A stretch of DNA of 64,000 bases, taken from NCBI RefSeq assembly GCF_019145495.1, contig NZ_JAHSTU010000005.1, positions 352,237-416,236 of the forward strand, read 5' to 3'. The DNA is from Pseudomonas azerbaijanoccidentalis. GTDB taxonomy: Bacteria; Pseudomonadota; Gammaproteobacteria; Pseudomonadales; Pseudomonadaceae. Position 1 is the stretch's first letter, and each line of letters begins with the position of its first letter. Shown here in pieces: positions 43,832 to 52,988 of the stretch. Made by a program: the position numbers and the translations under genes. The notes beneath the pieces are model-generated. The model had not been told where the DNA came from and did no database searches. It saw only the letters and a program-made list of their open reading frames with translations.

Positions 43832-45117
43832 GGTTGCATCTCCAGTTTCAGCGCATGGGCTTGTCTGCGCGCCTGCTTGCGCTCGATGTAGCGGCGGATC
43901 AGAACGAAGAACACCGGGGTCAGCAGCAGGCCGAAGAAGGTCACGCCGAGCATGCCGGAGAACACCGCCACCCCCATGGCCCGACGCATTTCCGAGCCGG
44001 CGCCGGTGGAAGTCACCAGTGGAATCACGCCCATGATGAACGCGAACGAGGTCATCAGGATCGGCCGCAGACGCATGCGGCAAGCATCCAGCACGGCGTC
44101 CAGCGGTGACAGGCCCTGGTCCTGTTTGTCCTTGGCAAACTCGACGATCAGGATCGCGTTTTTGCACGCCAGCCCGACCAGTACGATCAAGCCGATCTGG
44201 GTGAAGATGTTGTTGTCACCCTTGGAGATGATCACCCCGGCAATCGCCGACAACAGGGTCATCGGTACGATCAGGATCACCGCCAGCGGCAGGCTCCAGC
44301 TTTCGTACAACGCCGCCAGCACCAGGAACGCCAGCAGTACGCAGAGCGGGAACACCAGCAACGCGGTGTTGCCGGACAGGATCTGTTGATAGGTCAGGTC
44401 GGTCCATTCGTAGGTCATGCCGTTGGGCAATTCCTCTTTGAGCAGTTTTTCAATCGCAGCCTGTGCCTGACCGGAGCTGTAGCCCGGTGCCGCACTGCCG
44501 TTGATTTCGGCGGTGACGAAACCGTTGTAGTGCGAAACCCGGTCAGGTCCCGACGTCGGGCTGACCTTGACGAAAGTCGCCAGCGGGACCATCTCGCCGC
44601 GATCGTTACGCACTTTCAACTGACCGATCTGCTCCGGTTCCTGGCGGAACTGTTGCTCGGCCTGCACGTTGACCTGGTAAGTCCGGCCAAAACGGTTGAA
44701 GTCGTTGGCGTACAGCGAGCCCAGGTACACCTGCAAGGTGTCGAAGATGTCGTTGATCGCCACGCCGTGGGTCTTGGCTTTTTCGCGGTCGATGGCTGCT
44801 TCGACCTGCGGCACATTCACCGTGTAACTGGTGAACAGATTGGCCAACGCCGGAACACTGCGGCTCTTGGTAATGATGTTCATGGTCTCTTTGTACAGCT
44901 CGTCGTACCCGAGGTTGCCGCGGTCTTCGATCTGCAAGCGGAAACCGCCGATGGTGCCCAAGCCTTGCACCGGGGGTGGCGGGAACACTGCGATGTAGGC
45001 GTCCTGAATGCCGCCGAACTTGGCGTTCAACGAAGCAGAAATCGCTCCGGCAGACAGGCTTGGGTCCTTGCGCTCATCAAAGGGGCGCAAACCGATGAAG
45101 GCGATGCCCGCGTTCGA
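43828..45117 (-). pseudogene. RND efflux pump gene, 5' about 60% deleted (mexF-like remnant)
   Basis: About 429 codons of the C-terminal part of an RND inner-membrane pump remain, from SNAGIAFIGLRPFDERKD to the end, including the periplasmic and last TM segments. RND pumps have about 1030-1070 residues, so more than half is missing, as is the adaptor gene expected upstream. At about 45115-45127 the sequence changes abruptly to the MFS gene in another frame. A TTG at 45090 could start a fragment, but without the first TM bundle it cannot work as a pump. Confidence 0.88.
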
Positions 45118-46052
45118 GCGATGCCCGTGAACAGCATGAACGCCAGGTCACCGTTGTTGCCGTAGGCGAACAACAGATAGCGCAAGGCCCACGCCAGCAT
45201 GCCCACCAACAGCGCAAGCTTGATGCCGAAGCGATGGATGAACAGCGGCAGAAGCAGCATGAACAGCACTTCGGACACCTGCCCGATGGCCATTTTCGCC
45301 GTGGGGTTGGTCACGCCGATTTCCGCCAGGAACGGGTTGGCATTCTGGTAATAAAACGCCAGTGGGATGCAGATCAGAATCGAGGCGATGAAGAACACCA
45401 GATAGCTACGGTCCTTGAGCAAACCCAAAGCGTCCAGCCCGAGCATCTGCTTGAGCCCGCCTTGGCCGGCTTCGGGCTTCAACGGCGCGGTGCGCGGCAA
45501 GGTGAAACTGTAGAGCCCCAACAGCAGCGAGGCGATGGCCGACATCAGGAAGGTATTGCGCAAACCGCCCGACGTGATCGCCGCTTGCGAATCCCAGGCG
45601 AACACAAAACTGATCACCACACCGGCCACGATCCAGCCGATGGTGCCCCACACACGAATGCGCGAAAACTCCAGGGCCGGGTCACTCATCTGGCGGAAGG
45701 CGACCGAGTTCACCAGGGCCAGGGTCGGCATGTAGATCATCATGTAGGCCAGCACAAACGGGTAGAACGTGCTGAAGTCCGGCGCGCGATACAGTTGATA
45801 CAGCAACACCGCGCCCACCAGATGCAACACCGCCAGAATGCGCTCGGCATTGAAGAAACGGTCGGCGATCAAACCGATCACAAACGGCGCAATGATCGCG
45901 CCCCATGACTGGGTCGAAAACGCCATGCCGATCTGCCCGCCCGTGGCGCCCAGATTGCTGGCGAGAAACGTACCGAGGGTGACGAACCAGCCGCCCCAGA
46001 TAAAGAACTGCAGGAACATCATTGCGCTGAGTCGCGCGGTCATCAGAGTCAT
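45118..46052 (-). pseudogene. Sugar/nucleoside MFS transporter gene, 3' end lost at fusion
   Basis: Reads normally from ATG 46052 (MTLMTARLSAMMFLQFFIWG, nucleoside:H+ symporter type) for about 311 codons to FMLFTGIA, then runs on through RND-gene DNA in the wrong frame for about 30 codons. The last helices are therefore missing. GGTGA lies before the start, with an AACAACAATAA motif above. Gene order (isomerase, dehydrogenase, MFS) shows it was the uptake gene of the LacI-controlled sugar operon. Function is probably lost unless the sequence is misassembled. Confidence 0.85.
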
Positions 46053-46066
46053 TACAGTCACCGTTT

Positions 46067-46080
46067 TATTGTTGTTTTTT
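46067..46080 (-). promoter_or_regulatory. Candidate Hfq/Crc CA motif, sugar MFS leader
   Basis: The minus strand reads AAAAAACAACAATAA-like sequence 15 bases before the MFS start, in the gap after the isomerase gene. Position overlapping the ribosome site suits translational repression. Confidence 0.5.
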
Positions 46081-46098
46081 GCGAGCAATGGAACAGCG

Positions 46099-47199
46099 TC
46101 AGGCGTCGGGCAACCCCAACAGGCGTCGATTGAAACGTTCGTCAGAAGACACGCCGGCAAAATCGTCGAAGGCTTTGCGCGTCTTGGTGATCATGTGCCG
46201 CTCGATGAACGCTGCGCCTTCAGCGGCACCCTGCGCGGCATCCTTCAGGCAGCACTCCCACTCCAGCACGGCCCAACCGGCGAAGTCGTATTGGGTGAGC
46301 TTGCTGAAAATCGATTTGAAATCGATCTGGCCATCGCCCAACGAACGAAAACGACCCGGCCGCTCGACCCAACCTTGATAACCGCCATAGACACCGGAAC
46401 GGGCATCGGGGCGGAACTCGGCGTCCTTGACGTGGAACATGCGGATGCGCTCGTGGTAGCGATCGATGAAACCCAGATAGTCCATCTGCTGCAGCAACAG
46501 ATGGCTCGGGTCATAGAGGATGGCGGCGCGGGGATGGTGATCGACCGCTTCAAGAAAACGCTCGAACGAGGCGCCGTCATGCAGGTCTTCGCCGGGATGA
46601 ATTTCGTAGCACAGGTCGACACCGGCCTCCTCAAAGCAATCGAGGATCGGCAACCAGCGCTTGGCCAATTCAGCAAAACCCTGTTCGACCAGACCCGCCG
46701 GGCGCTGCGGCCACGGGTACATATAGGGCCAGAGCAGCGCACCGGAAAACGTCGCGTGAGCTTTCAGGCCCAGGCGCTGACTGGCGCGCGCCGCCAGTTT
46801 CAACTGGTCGATGGCCCACGCCGTTCGCGCCTCGGGCTGCCCGCGCAAGTGCTCCGGTGCGAAGTCATCGAACAGCGTGTCGAACGCCGGGTGCACCGCC
46901 ACCAGTTGGCCTTGCAGATGGGTCGACAGCTCACTGATTTCGACGCCCGCCTCGGCGCACACAGCCTTCAATTCGTCGCAGTAACTCTGGCTTTCGGCTG
47001 CGCGCGCCAGGTCGATGAATTGCGTCCCCAGTGTTGGCAACTGAATGCCCTTGTACCCTTGGGATGCCGCCCATTGGGCGATGTTGGCCAAGGTATCGAA
47101 CGGCGCCTCGGCGGACATGAACTGCGCGAGGAAAATCCCCGGGCCGCGCATGCCGTTAGTGGATTGAGCGGTGTTGGTCACGGGATTCTCCAGAGTCAT
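46099..47199 (-). CDS. Sugar phosphate isomerase/epimerase (TIM barrel)
   Basis: 366-residue xylose-isomerase-like TIM barrel of the IolE/IolI class. Metal-site motifs are CYEIHPGEDLHDG, LYDPSHLLLQQMDY, RMFHVKDAEFRP and WAVLEWECCLKD. It likely isomerises or epimerises a keto-sugar or inositol-type product of the neighbouring dehydrogenase. ATG 47199 overlaps the dehydrogenase stop by 4 bases. Second gene of the LacI-linked operon. Confidence 0.9.
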   Translation of the reverse strand: MTLENPVTNTAQSTNGMRGPGIFLAQFMSAEAPFDTLANIAQWAASQGYKGIQLPTLGTQFIDLARAAESQSYCDELKAVCAEAGVEISELSTHLQGQLVAVHPAFDTLFDDFAPEHLRGQPEARTAWAIDQLKLAARASQRLGLKAHATFSGALLWPYMYPWPQRPAGLVEQGFAELAKRWLPILDCFEEAGVDLCYEIHPGEDLHDGASFERFLEAVDHHPRAAILYDPSHLLLQQMDYLGFIDRYHERIRMFHVKDAEFRPDARSGVYGGYQGWVERPGRFRSLGDGQIDFKSIFSKLTQYDFAGWAVLEWECCLKDAAQGAAEGAAFIERHMITKTRKAFDDFAGVSSDERFNRRLLGLPDA

Positions 47200-48362
47200 G
47201 GGGTGCAGACCAGTTCGGTCCACTTGGCGTCGCCGCGATGGTTGGCGATGACGGTTTCAATGAACGCCATGCCCCGCAGACCGACGTCGATGCCAGGCAC
47301 ACCGGGAGCGTCATGGCCGGCAACCTCGCCACGAATTGCGTTGGCAAAGTCGCCGTAAAGGTTGGCCATGGCTTCGAGATAGCCTTCGGGATGCCCGGCG
47401 GGCAAGCGCATGCGCTGGCTGGCGGCTTCGCACAACCACGGCTGGCCGACACCGGACCGCAGGATGCGCAGCGGTTGATCGAGGGCACGATGGACCAGAC
47501 TGGCGGGTTCTTCCTGCCGCCACTCCAGCCCGCCCTTGTCGCCGTAGACCCGAATCTTCAGCGGGTTCTCTTCGCCCGCGCAGACTTGACTGGCTATCAG
47601 CACGCCGCTGGCGCCATCGGCCATTTTGAACAGCATCGAAGCGTCATCGTCCAACTGTCGGCCTTCGATGTGCACGCCCAGCATCGCGCACAGATGCTGG
47701 ATGGGTTGATCCGCGACAAACTCGGCCAAGGAAAAGGCATGGGTACCGATATCACCGATGCATCCACCCAAACCGGACTGCTCGGGCAGGTCTCGCCACG
47801 CGGCCTGCTTGTTGCCCTGCCCGGCCACATCCTGGCTCAGCCAGCCTTGCGGATACTCGACGATCACCTTGCGCACCGCGCCAATCACGCCGCTGCGCAA
47901 CATCGCGCGCGCCTGCCAGACCATCGGGTAACCCAGATAAGTGTGGGCGAGGCCGTAAAGACGCTGGCTGCGCTCGACCACGTTTTTGAGGTCAAGCAGT
48001 TCAGCGAGATTGAGCGCCGCAGGTTTTTCGCTGAACACATGAAAACCCGCACTCAGGGCCTGGCTGGCCACCGGCGCGTGCAAATGATTGGGGGTGACGA
48101 TCACCACCAGCTCCATGCGCTGCTCGGCCGGCAATGCGCGCTCGGCTTCGATCATTTGCTGCCAGTCGCTGTAACAGCGTGAAGGCGTCAGGCCCAGCGC
48201 TGCACCAGTGTTCTGGTTGTTTTGGGCGTTACGGCTAAACGCCCCGCACACCAGTTCAAAGCGCCCATCGAGGCCGGCGGCCTGACGATGAGCCTGGGCA
48301 ATGAAAGCCCCCTCACCGCCTCCGACAAAACCCATTCTTATTTTTGGCACGGCAGCGTTCAT
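47196..48362 (-). CDS. Gfo/Idh/MocA-family oxidoreductase
   Basis: 388 residues. The N-terminal NAD(P) fold has MGFVGGGEGAFIAQAHRQA and the family EKPAAL motif (FSEKPAALNLAEL, catalytic Lys); the C-terminal alpha/beta domain has IGDIGTHAFSLAEFV. It oxidises a sugar or cyclitol hydroxyl. ATG 48362 fits; the frame extends upstream across the operator and is rejected there. First gene of the operon, transcribed away from the LacI gene, with the palindrome 37 bases before its start. Confidence 0.9.
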   Translation of the reverse strand: MNAAVPKIRMGFVGGGEGAFIAQAHRQAAGLDGRFELVCGAFSRNAQNNQNTGAALGLTPSRCYSDWQQMIEAERALPAEQRMELVVIVTPNHLHAPVASQALSAGFHVFSEKPAALNLAELLDLKNVVERSQRLYGLAHTYLGYPMVWQARAMLRSGVIGAVRKVIVEYPQGWLSQDVAGQGNKQAAWRDLPEQSGLGGCIGDIGTHAFSLAEFVADQPIQHLCAMLGVHIEGRQLDDDASMLFKMADGASGVLIASQVCAGEENPLKIRVYGDKGGLEWRQEEPASLVHRALDQPLRILRSGVGQPWLCEAASQRMRLPAGHPEGYLEAMANLYGDFANAIRGEVAGHDAPGVPGIDVGLRGMAFIETVIANHRGDAKWTELVCTP

Positions 48363-48398
48363 TGCATTTTTTCTCGAATTGGATTGAAATCCGGCCAT

Positions 48399-48416
48399 GA
48401 TGTAACCGGTTACATC
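48399..48416. promoter_or_regulatory. Perfect 18-bp LacI-type operator
   Basis: GATGTAACCGGTTACATC is fully symmetric with a central CG, the hallmark of LacI/GalR operators. It lies in the gap between the Gfo/Idh operon and the LacI gene. Confidence 0.85.
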
Positions 48417-48539
48417 GTGGCGGAAATTTAGGCTCAGTTGCGTGTCGTGTCAAACCCCGGTTAATCCTCCAGGAACATTTCAGCCCATGGCCGACCTGCG
48501 GTAAGCTCGCCGGCCGTGCTGTTTGAAAACGAGGTGGTC

Positions 48540-49538
48540 TTGTCCAATATCCGCGAAGTAGCCCGGCTGGCCGGTGTCTCGGTGGCCACGGTGTCCCGAA
48601 CATTGAAGTCACCCGAGCGCGTGCTCCCCGAAACCCGGGACAAGGTCAACACCGCCGTGGAACAGGCAGGTTATCGACCCAACCTGATGGCGGTGCAGTT
48701 TCGCTCACGCCGGACTGGCAACCTGGTGATTCTGGTACCGGCCATCGCCAACACTTTTTTTGCACGGGTTATCAGCGGTGCGCAGCAAGCCGCCCAGGCC
48801 GCGAACTATCGCTTGCTGTTGTGCGACACCCAGGGGCGCGAGGAAATCGAACGGGAATTCGCCGAGCTGGTGTACAACCACCAGGCCGACGGCGTGATCC
48901 AGTTGCGCGCCTACGACCCGTTCGCAGCGCCGTTCCCCAGCGCCGAACTGCCGCCCATCGTCAACGCCTGCGAGGTGATTCAGGGTGGGCGTCATCCCAC
49001 GATCAGCCTCGACAACCACGCTGCCGCCAAGGCCATGACCGAACATTTGATCGAACTCGGCCACCGCCGCATCGGCCTGATCAAAGGCCCGAAAAGCAGC
49101 CCGCTGACCCGCGACCGTGTGGCTGGTTATCAGGATGCCCTGCATCTGGCCGGCATCGCCTCGGATGCGGCATTGATCTGCCACGGAGATTTCAGTCTGA
49201 AAGCCGGGTATGACGGCGCGGCAGCGATGCTGAAACTCGCCGACCGCCCCACGGCGTTGTTTTGCGAAAACGACGAGATGGCCATCGGCGCGTTGAAGCA
49301 CATCAAGCAACAGGGCTTGCGCGTTCCCGAGGACGTTTCGCTGGTGGGTTTCGACGACATTCCTTTCGCGGCCTACTGCGACCCGCCGCTGACGACCATC
49401 GCGCAACCGGCGGAAATGTTCGGCCGCAAAGCCGTCGAGATGCTGATCACGTTGATCGAAAAAAAGCCGCTGGCCCAACGGCATGTGGTGCTGCCGTTCG
49501 AGCTGACGCTGCGCAACAGCACCTCCGCGCGACAATAA
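48540..49538 (+). CDS. LacI-family repressor of the sugar operon
   Basis: 332 residues. The LacI HTH is at the N-terminus (NIREVARLAGVSVATVSRTL), followed by a hinge helix and a periplasmic-binding-like effector domain (NLVILVPAIANTFFARVISG, VSLVGFDDIPFAAYCDPPLT). I start at TTG 48540, with GAGG six bases before and the HTH directly after; GTG 48534 and 48516 are alternatives. It is divergent from the dehydrogenase operon and surely binds the palindrome at 48399-48416. Effector: probably the operon's sugar or cyclitol. Confidence 0.92.
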   Translation: MSNIREVARLAGVSVATVSRTLKSPERVLPETRDKVNTAVEQAGYRPNLMAVQFRSRRTGNLVILVPAIANTFFARVISGAQQAAQAANYRLLLCDTQGREEIEREFAELVYNHQADGVIQLRAYDPFAAPFPSAELPPIVNACEVIQGGRHPTISLDNHAAAKAMTEHLIELGHRRIGLIKGPKSSPLTRDRVAGYQDALHLAGIASDAALICHGDFSLKAGYDGAAAMLKLADRPTALFCENDEMAIGALKHIKQQGLRVPEDVSLVGFDDIPFAAYCDPPLTTIAQPAEMFGRKAVEMLITLIEKKPLAQRHVVLPFELTLRNSTSARQ

Positions 49539-49551
49539 TCTCCTTGAAGGT

Positions 49552-49602
49552 GCCGGCTTGCTGGCGATGTCGACTGTTCGGTCGCCATCGCCAGCAAGCC
49601 GG
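49552..49602. repeat. REP hairpin between convergent LacI and MCP genes
   Basis: GCCGGCTTGCTGGCGATG and CATCGCCAGCAAGCCGG form a long stem around about 16 bases. Pseudomonas-type repeat placed between 3' ends, where it can also act as terminator. Confidence 0.8.
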
Positions 49603-49625
49603 TTCCTACAGTGAAAATTTGAGCA

Positions 49626-51608
49626 TCAGTCGCGGAATTGCGTCAGTTGCTGATTCAAGGAACCCGCCTGATCACGCAGTTGCTGCGATTGATCGAGCAG
49701 GCTGCGAATCGCATGGTCATTCTGCTCAGAAATGCGACTCACACCCTGGATCGCGACCGATAGCTGTTCACCGGTGGCCGCCTGGCTTTGGGTCTGGCGT
49801 GCCACTTCGCTGATGCGCGCCAGAATATCCTGGGCATGCTGGCGAATCTGGTCCACGCCCTGGGCAGACGTGGTCAGTTGCACCACGCCCTGACGCACCG
49901 CTTCGCCGACCTGATGGACGTTGGCCACCGTGTTGCGCACGTCCGAACCAATGGCGCCGATCATCTCGCCAATTTCACCGGTTGAGCGACTGGTGCGCTC
50001 TGCCAACTGCCGCACTTCGTCCGCCACCACGGCGAACCCTCGGCCCTGCTCCCCTGCCCGCGCCGCTTCGATTGCGGCGTTGAGGGCCAACAGGTTGGTC
50101 TGATCGGCGATGCTGCGGATCACCGCGATGATGCCGGCGATCTGTTGCGAACGTTTCTCTAGATCACCCACGGCACCGGCCACCACGTCCATGGTTTGGT
50201 CGATGTGGGTAATGCCGGCCAGGGTCTGGCTCATGTCGCCGGAAATATTGGTGGTCAACACTTCGGTGTTGCGAGCCAGTTGCTCCACGTCTTCGGCTTG
50301 CTGCGACATCTCGGTCACCGAGTGCGCCAGTGCCGTAACGCCACTGGCCATTTCTTCGGTGGCGGTGTGTTGCGAGGTTGCACGCTCGGCGACCGCTTGG
50401 GTGGTATCGCCCAAGTGATTGGAGATCTGCATCAGTGCGGTGCTGCTATGACGAATCGAACCCACAAGATCCCCCAGACGCTGAATGAATTGATTGAAAG
50501 CCCCGGCCAATTTCCCGGTTTCATCGCCACTGCGTTGTTCGAAGCGCAGTCCCAGTTCGCCGCCCCAGGCCTGGATGCCCACGGTGAGACCGGACAGCGG
50601 ACGGATCTGCCACGCCAGCAAATGCCACAGCACAATGGCCAGGACCAGCAACGCCACCAGACCAATGACCACTGCCGTGTAAAGGAACTGATTGATGCCG
50701 GCCATGGCTTCAGCCAGCGGATAAGCGACCATCAGCGCCCAGTTGTTTGGCGACTTGCCGATGTGCACTGGTTGCAATACATAACCCCAGCCATCGCGCT
50801 CAAAACTGTAAGACTGGCCCGCCTTGATCGCGTCTTTGGCAGCCGTCGGCAACTCGTCCGCAGGTTGGCTCAAGCGCTTGGCATCGGGGTGGCTGGCGTA
50901 AAGGCCATCGCTGGAAATCAGCGCGCCATAACCTTTATAGGCATCGATGGTCGAGAGTTGACGGGTGATGCTTTCAAGCGGGATATCCACCCCTGCCACA
51001 CCCAATGCTTTGCCACCTTGCAACAGCGGCACCATGATCGACATCAGCATCACCTTCTGCCCACTGCCGATGCCGTACGCATAGGGTTCAGAGGCCCACG
51101 GCTGGCGGGTGCGCAGCGGTCGGTAGTAATACTGGTTGTCCGCGTTTTCCGGTACGTAACCACTCAACACTTCGGACTTCACCCCGCCACTGGCACGGTT
51201 CCAATAGGTCAGGTAACGACCCGTGGCATCATGGTTTGGCTGGTTGGCAAACTCGCTGTCCTTGCCGTCGAACGCGTTCGGTTCCCAGTACTGACCAAGC
51301 CCCAACAACGTCGGGTTGGCCTCGAACAATTGGCGCGTCATTGCATCGGCGGTTTTGCGATCTACCTGCTGTTGTTGCATGGCGGTCGCAACACTGGCCA
51401 GGGATTCGGCCACGGTAAAACCGACACCGAGTTCAACTTCCACTTCCTTGGCGTTGGCCTTGACGATGGTATCGACCAGGGCAAACGTTTCTTTGACGGA
51501 CGAACCATAGGCGATGTACGCAATGGACCCCAGCAGCAGCGCCATGACGACGACGGTACCCATCAGTGCCGTCCAGAACAATTTGAAGTGCAGAGAGCGA
51601 TTAGGCAT
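49626..51608 (-). CDS. Methyl-accepting chemotaxis protein with dCache sensor
   Basis: 660 residues. TM helix near residues 12-34, a large periplasmic dCache_1-type sensor (about 40-300, with YYYRPLRTRQPW and LGVAGVDIPLESI), a second TM (315-337), HAMP, and a methyl-accepting domain with the signaling tip near RSIADQTNLLALNAAIEAAR and VADEVRQLAERT. It senses small molecules and directs swimming. ATG 51608 has GAGAA upstream; ATG 51614 is the other choice. Ligand unknown; amino or organic acids are common for this sensor. Confidence 0.94.
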   Translation of the reverse strand: MPNRSLHFKLFWTALMGTVVVMALLLGSIAYIAYGSSVKETFALVDTIVKANAKEVEVELGVGFTVAESLASVATAMQQQQVDRKTADAMTRQLFEANPTLLGLGQYWEPNAFDGKDSEFANQPNHDATGRYLTYWNRASGGVKSEVLSGYVPENADNQYYYRPLRTRQPWASEPYAYGIGSGQKVMLMSIMVPLLQGGKALGVAGVDIPLESITRQLSTIDAYKGYGALISSDGLYASHPDAKRLSQPADELPTAAKDAIKAGQSYSFERDGWGYVLQPVHIGKSPNNWALMVAYPLAEAMAGINQFLYTAVVIGLVALLVLAIVLWHLLAWQIRPLSGLTVGIQAWGGELGLRFEQRSGDETGKLAGAFNQFIQRLGDLVGSIRHSSTALMQISNHLGDTTQAVAERATSQHTATEEMASGVTALAHSVTEMSQQAEDVEQLARNTEVLTTNISGDMSQTLAGITHIDQTMDVVAGAVGDLEKRSQQIAGIIAVIRSIADQTNLLALNAAIEAARAGEQGRGFAVVADEVRQLAERTSRSTGEIGEMIGAIGSDVRNTVANVHQVGEAVRQGVVQLTTSAQGVDQIRQHAQDILARISEVARQTQSQAATGEQLSVAIQGVSRISEQNDHAIRSLLDQSQQLRDQAGSLNQQLTQFRD

Positions 51609-51861
51609 GAACATTCTCGAATGAACGATTCGTCAACCAGCAAACAGACCACGCAAAAACGAGAGTGCCGCAGCCCTGCTGGCAGGTGATTTATAGTTGA
51701 TATTATTTAGCCACTATATCGAGGCGAATACCTCCGACGCAACCCAATTGAACACTTGATCAGTATTAAAAGACGCAAAGAAAAACCGGGGCGACAAACA
51801 GCATCGATACGTTCGTCAGATGCGTGTCGATGAGAAGGAAACGGGCGGGTTAGACAGTTGC

Positions 51862-52188
51862 CTAGAGGCATTCCTGCGCGGCGCGTTCGAGCCGCGAAGG
51901 GCCGAAGGTCGACGCCAGCAAGGTACGTTCATACAAGAACACCTTGCCCTTGTAGGCCTCCAGGACATCGTTGGCAGCGACCTTGCTCGAAACCACAATC
52001 CGGTAGCTGCGCGCGTTTTCCGAGACGGTGGTGTGCAGCGCGCCTTCATGCAGTTTTGGCAGCACACACTGAGCGTAATCCTCAGGTGCTTTTTTCGTCT
52101 GCAAGGTCAGCGTTGGGTCGTTTGGCGTTGAGGCACAGCCTGCCAACAGCAAGGTTGCCAAAAGAGCCGATCGAGTAAAAATATTCAT
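51862..52188 (-). CDS. Small lipoprotein of unknown function
   Basis: 108 residues with a lipoprotein signal LLATLLLAGCAS (lipid Cys near residue 18). The mature part is about 90 residues with two more cysteines (YAQCVLP and AAQECL), which could pair. I recognise no family. It stands alone between the chemoreceptor gene (about 250 bp on one side) and an HxlR gene. No promoter motif stands out. Confidence 0.75.
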   Translation of the reverse strand: MNIFTRSALLATLLLAGCASTPNDPTLTLQTKKAPEDYAQCVLPKLHEGALHTTVSENARSYRIVVSSKVAANDVLEAYKGKVFLYERTLLASTFGPSRLERAAQECL

Positions 52189-52318
52189 CGCGCCGATTCC
52201 GGTAGAAGCATTTCAGATGGGCGCGATTTTCCTTGTTTGCCGCAAGCAACAGAACTTGTGATCGGTGATGGTCACTATTATGCGAACGAATAGTAAACGT
52301 CAGGACATAACGTGATCC

Positions 52319-52345
52319 GTAGCAGCTGGCGTAGCCAGCTGCTAC
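52319..52345. repeat. Single GTAGCAGCTGGC hairpin repeat
   Basis: GTAGCAGCTGGC, GTA, GCCAGCTGCTAC: a perfect 12-bp stem with a 3-base loop, just after the HxlR stop. Same repeat family as at 39879 and 63181; may end the HxlR transcript. Confidence 0.8.
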
Positions 52346-52361
52346 AAAAGCCATCGGTGCG

Positions 52362-52889
52362 TCACGTTTCCTGCTTGTCTGCCATCGCCCCACGATTGCC
52401 CTTGAAGGCTTCACGTCGTGATTTGCGTTCCTCGGCATAGGCCGGCGCAGGCTCGCTGATCAACTCTTCCCGGCGCAACAACTCACCGCAATGCTCGCAC
52501 AACGGCCCCAGCCCCGCAGGCTGGCCGCAGGTCTTGTGGGTGTAACGCACGGCCAGGCCCTCATCCGCGGATTTGCACCACGTCTCACCCCAGGCGCGCA
52601 ACGCTAATACCACCGAGTAAAACGCCTCACCCTTGCCGGTGAGGTGGTACTCGTAGCGCGGCGGCCGCTCGCTGTAGGCGAGGCGCTCGACCATGCCGTC
52701 AGCCTCCAGACTTTTAAGACGCGCCGCGACCATTTGCGGGGTGCCGCCCGTCTGCGCCTGAATCTCGTCATAACGATGATTGCGCATGAACAATTCGCGT
52801 AAAACCAGCACGGTCCAGCGATCGCCGACGATGTCCTCGGCCCGTGCAATCGGGCACAACGTTTCAGGACTATTCTTCTTTACCGCCAT
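52362..52889 (-). CDS. HxlR-family transcriptional regulator with C-terminal Cys motif
   Basis: 175 residues. The HxlR winged helix covers about residues 10-105 (CPIARAEDIVGDRWTVLVLR, GGTPQMVAARLKSLEADGMV, YHLTGKGEAFYSVVLALRAW). The C-terminal tail has CGQPAGLGPLCEHCG, a possible metal or redox site. HxlR proteins sense electrophiles or aldehydes through Cys. It is divergent from the isochorismatase-aldehyde dehydrogenase pair, with a strong palindrome between, so it likely controls them. Confidence 0.92.
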   Translation of the reverse strand: MAVKKNSPETLCPIARAEDIVGDRWTVLVLRELFMRNHRYDEIQAQTGGTPQMVAARLKSLEADGMVERLAYSERPPRYEYHLTGKGEAFYSVVLALRAWGETWCKSADEGLAVRYTHKTCGQPAGLGPLCEHCGELLRREELISEPAPAYAEERKSRREAFKGNRGAMADKQET

Positions 52890-52909
52890 ACGGGCTTGCC
52901 TCTTTCCTA

Positions 52910-52932
52910 GTTACTATGATTATCATATTAAC
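52910..52932. promoter_or_regulatory. 23-bp near-perfect palindrome, HxlR operator candidate
   Basis: GTTACTATGAT, T, ATCATATTAAC: arms match but for one base pair. It sits midway in the 99-bp divergent promoter region, as HxlR operators do. Confidence 0.75.
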
Positions 52933-52988
52933 ACCATGCAGGGGCAAGCCCATCGCATGGGTCAGTCTAAATCCCTGGAGAATTAGTC

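Noticed and set aside
44064..45117. RND fragment as a functional half-size pump
   Set aside because: It lacks the first transmembrane bundle and the docking domain, which are needed for function; only one half of the fold is present.
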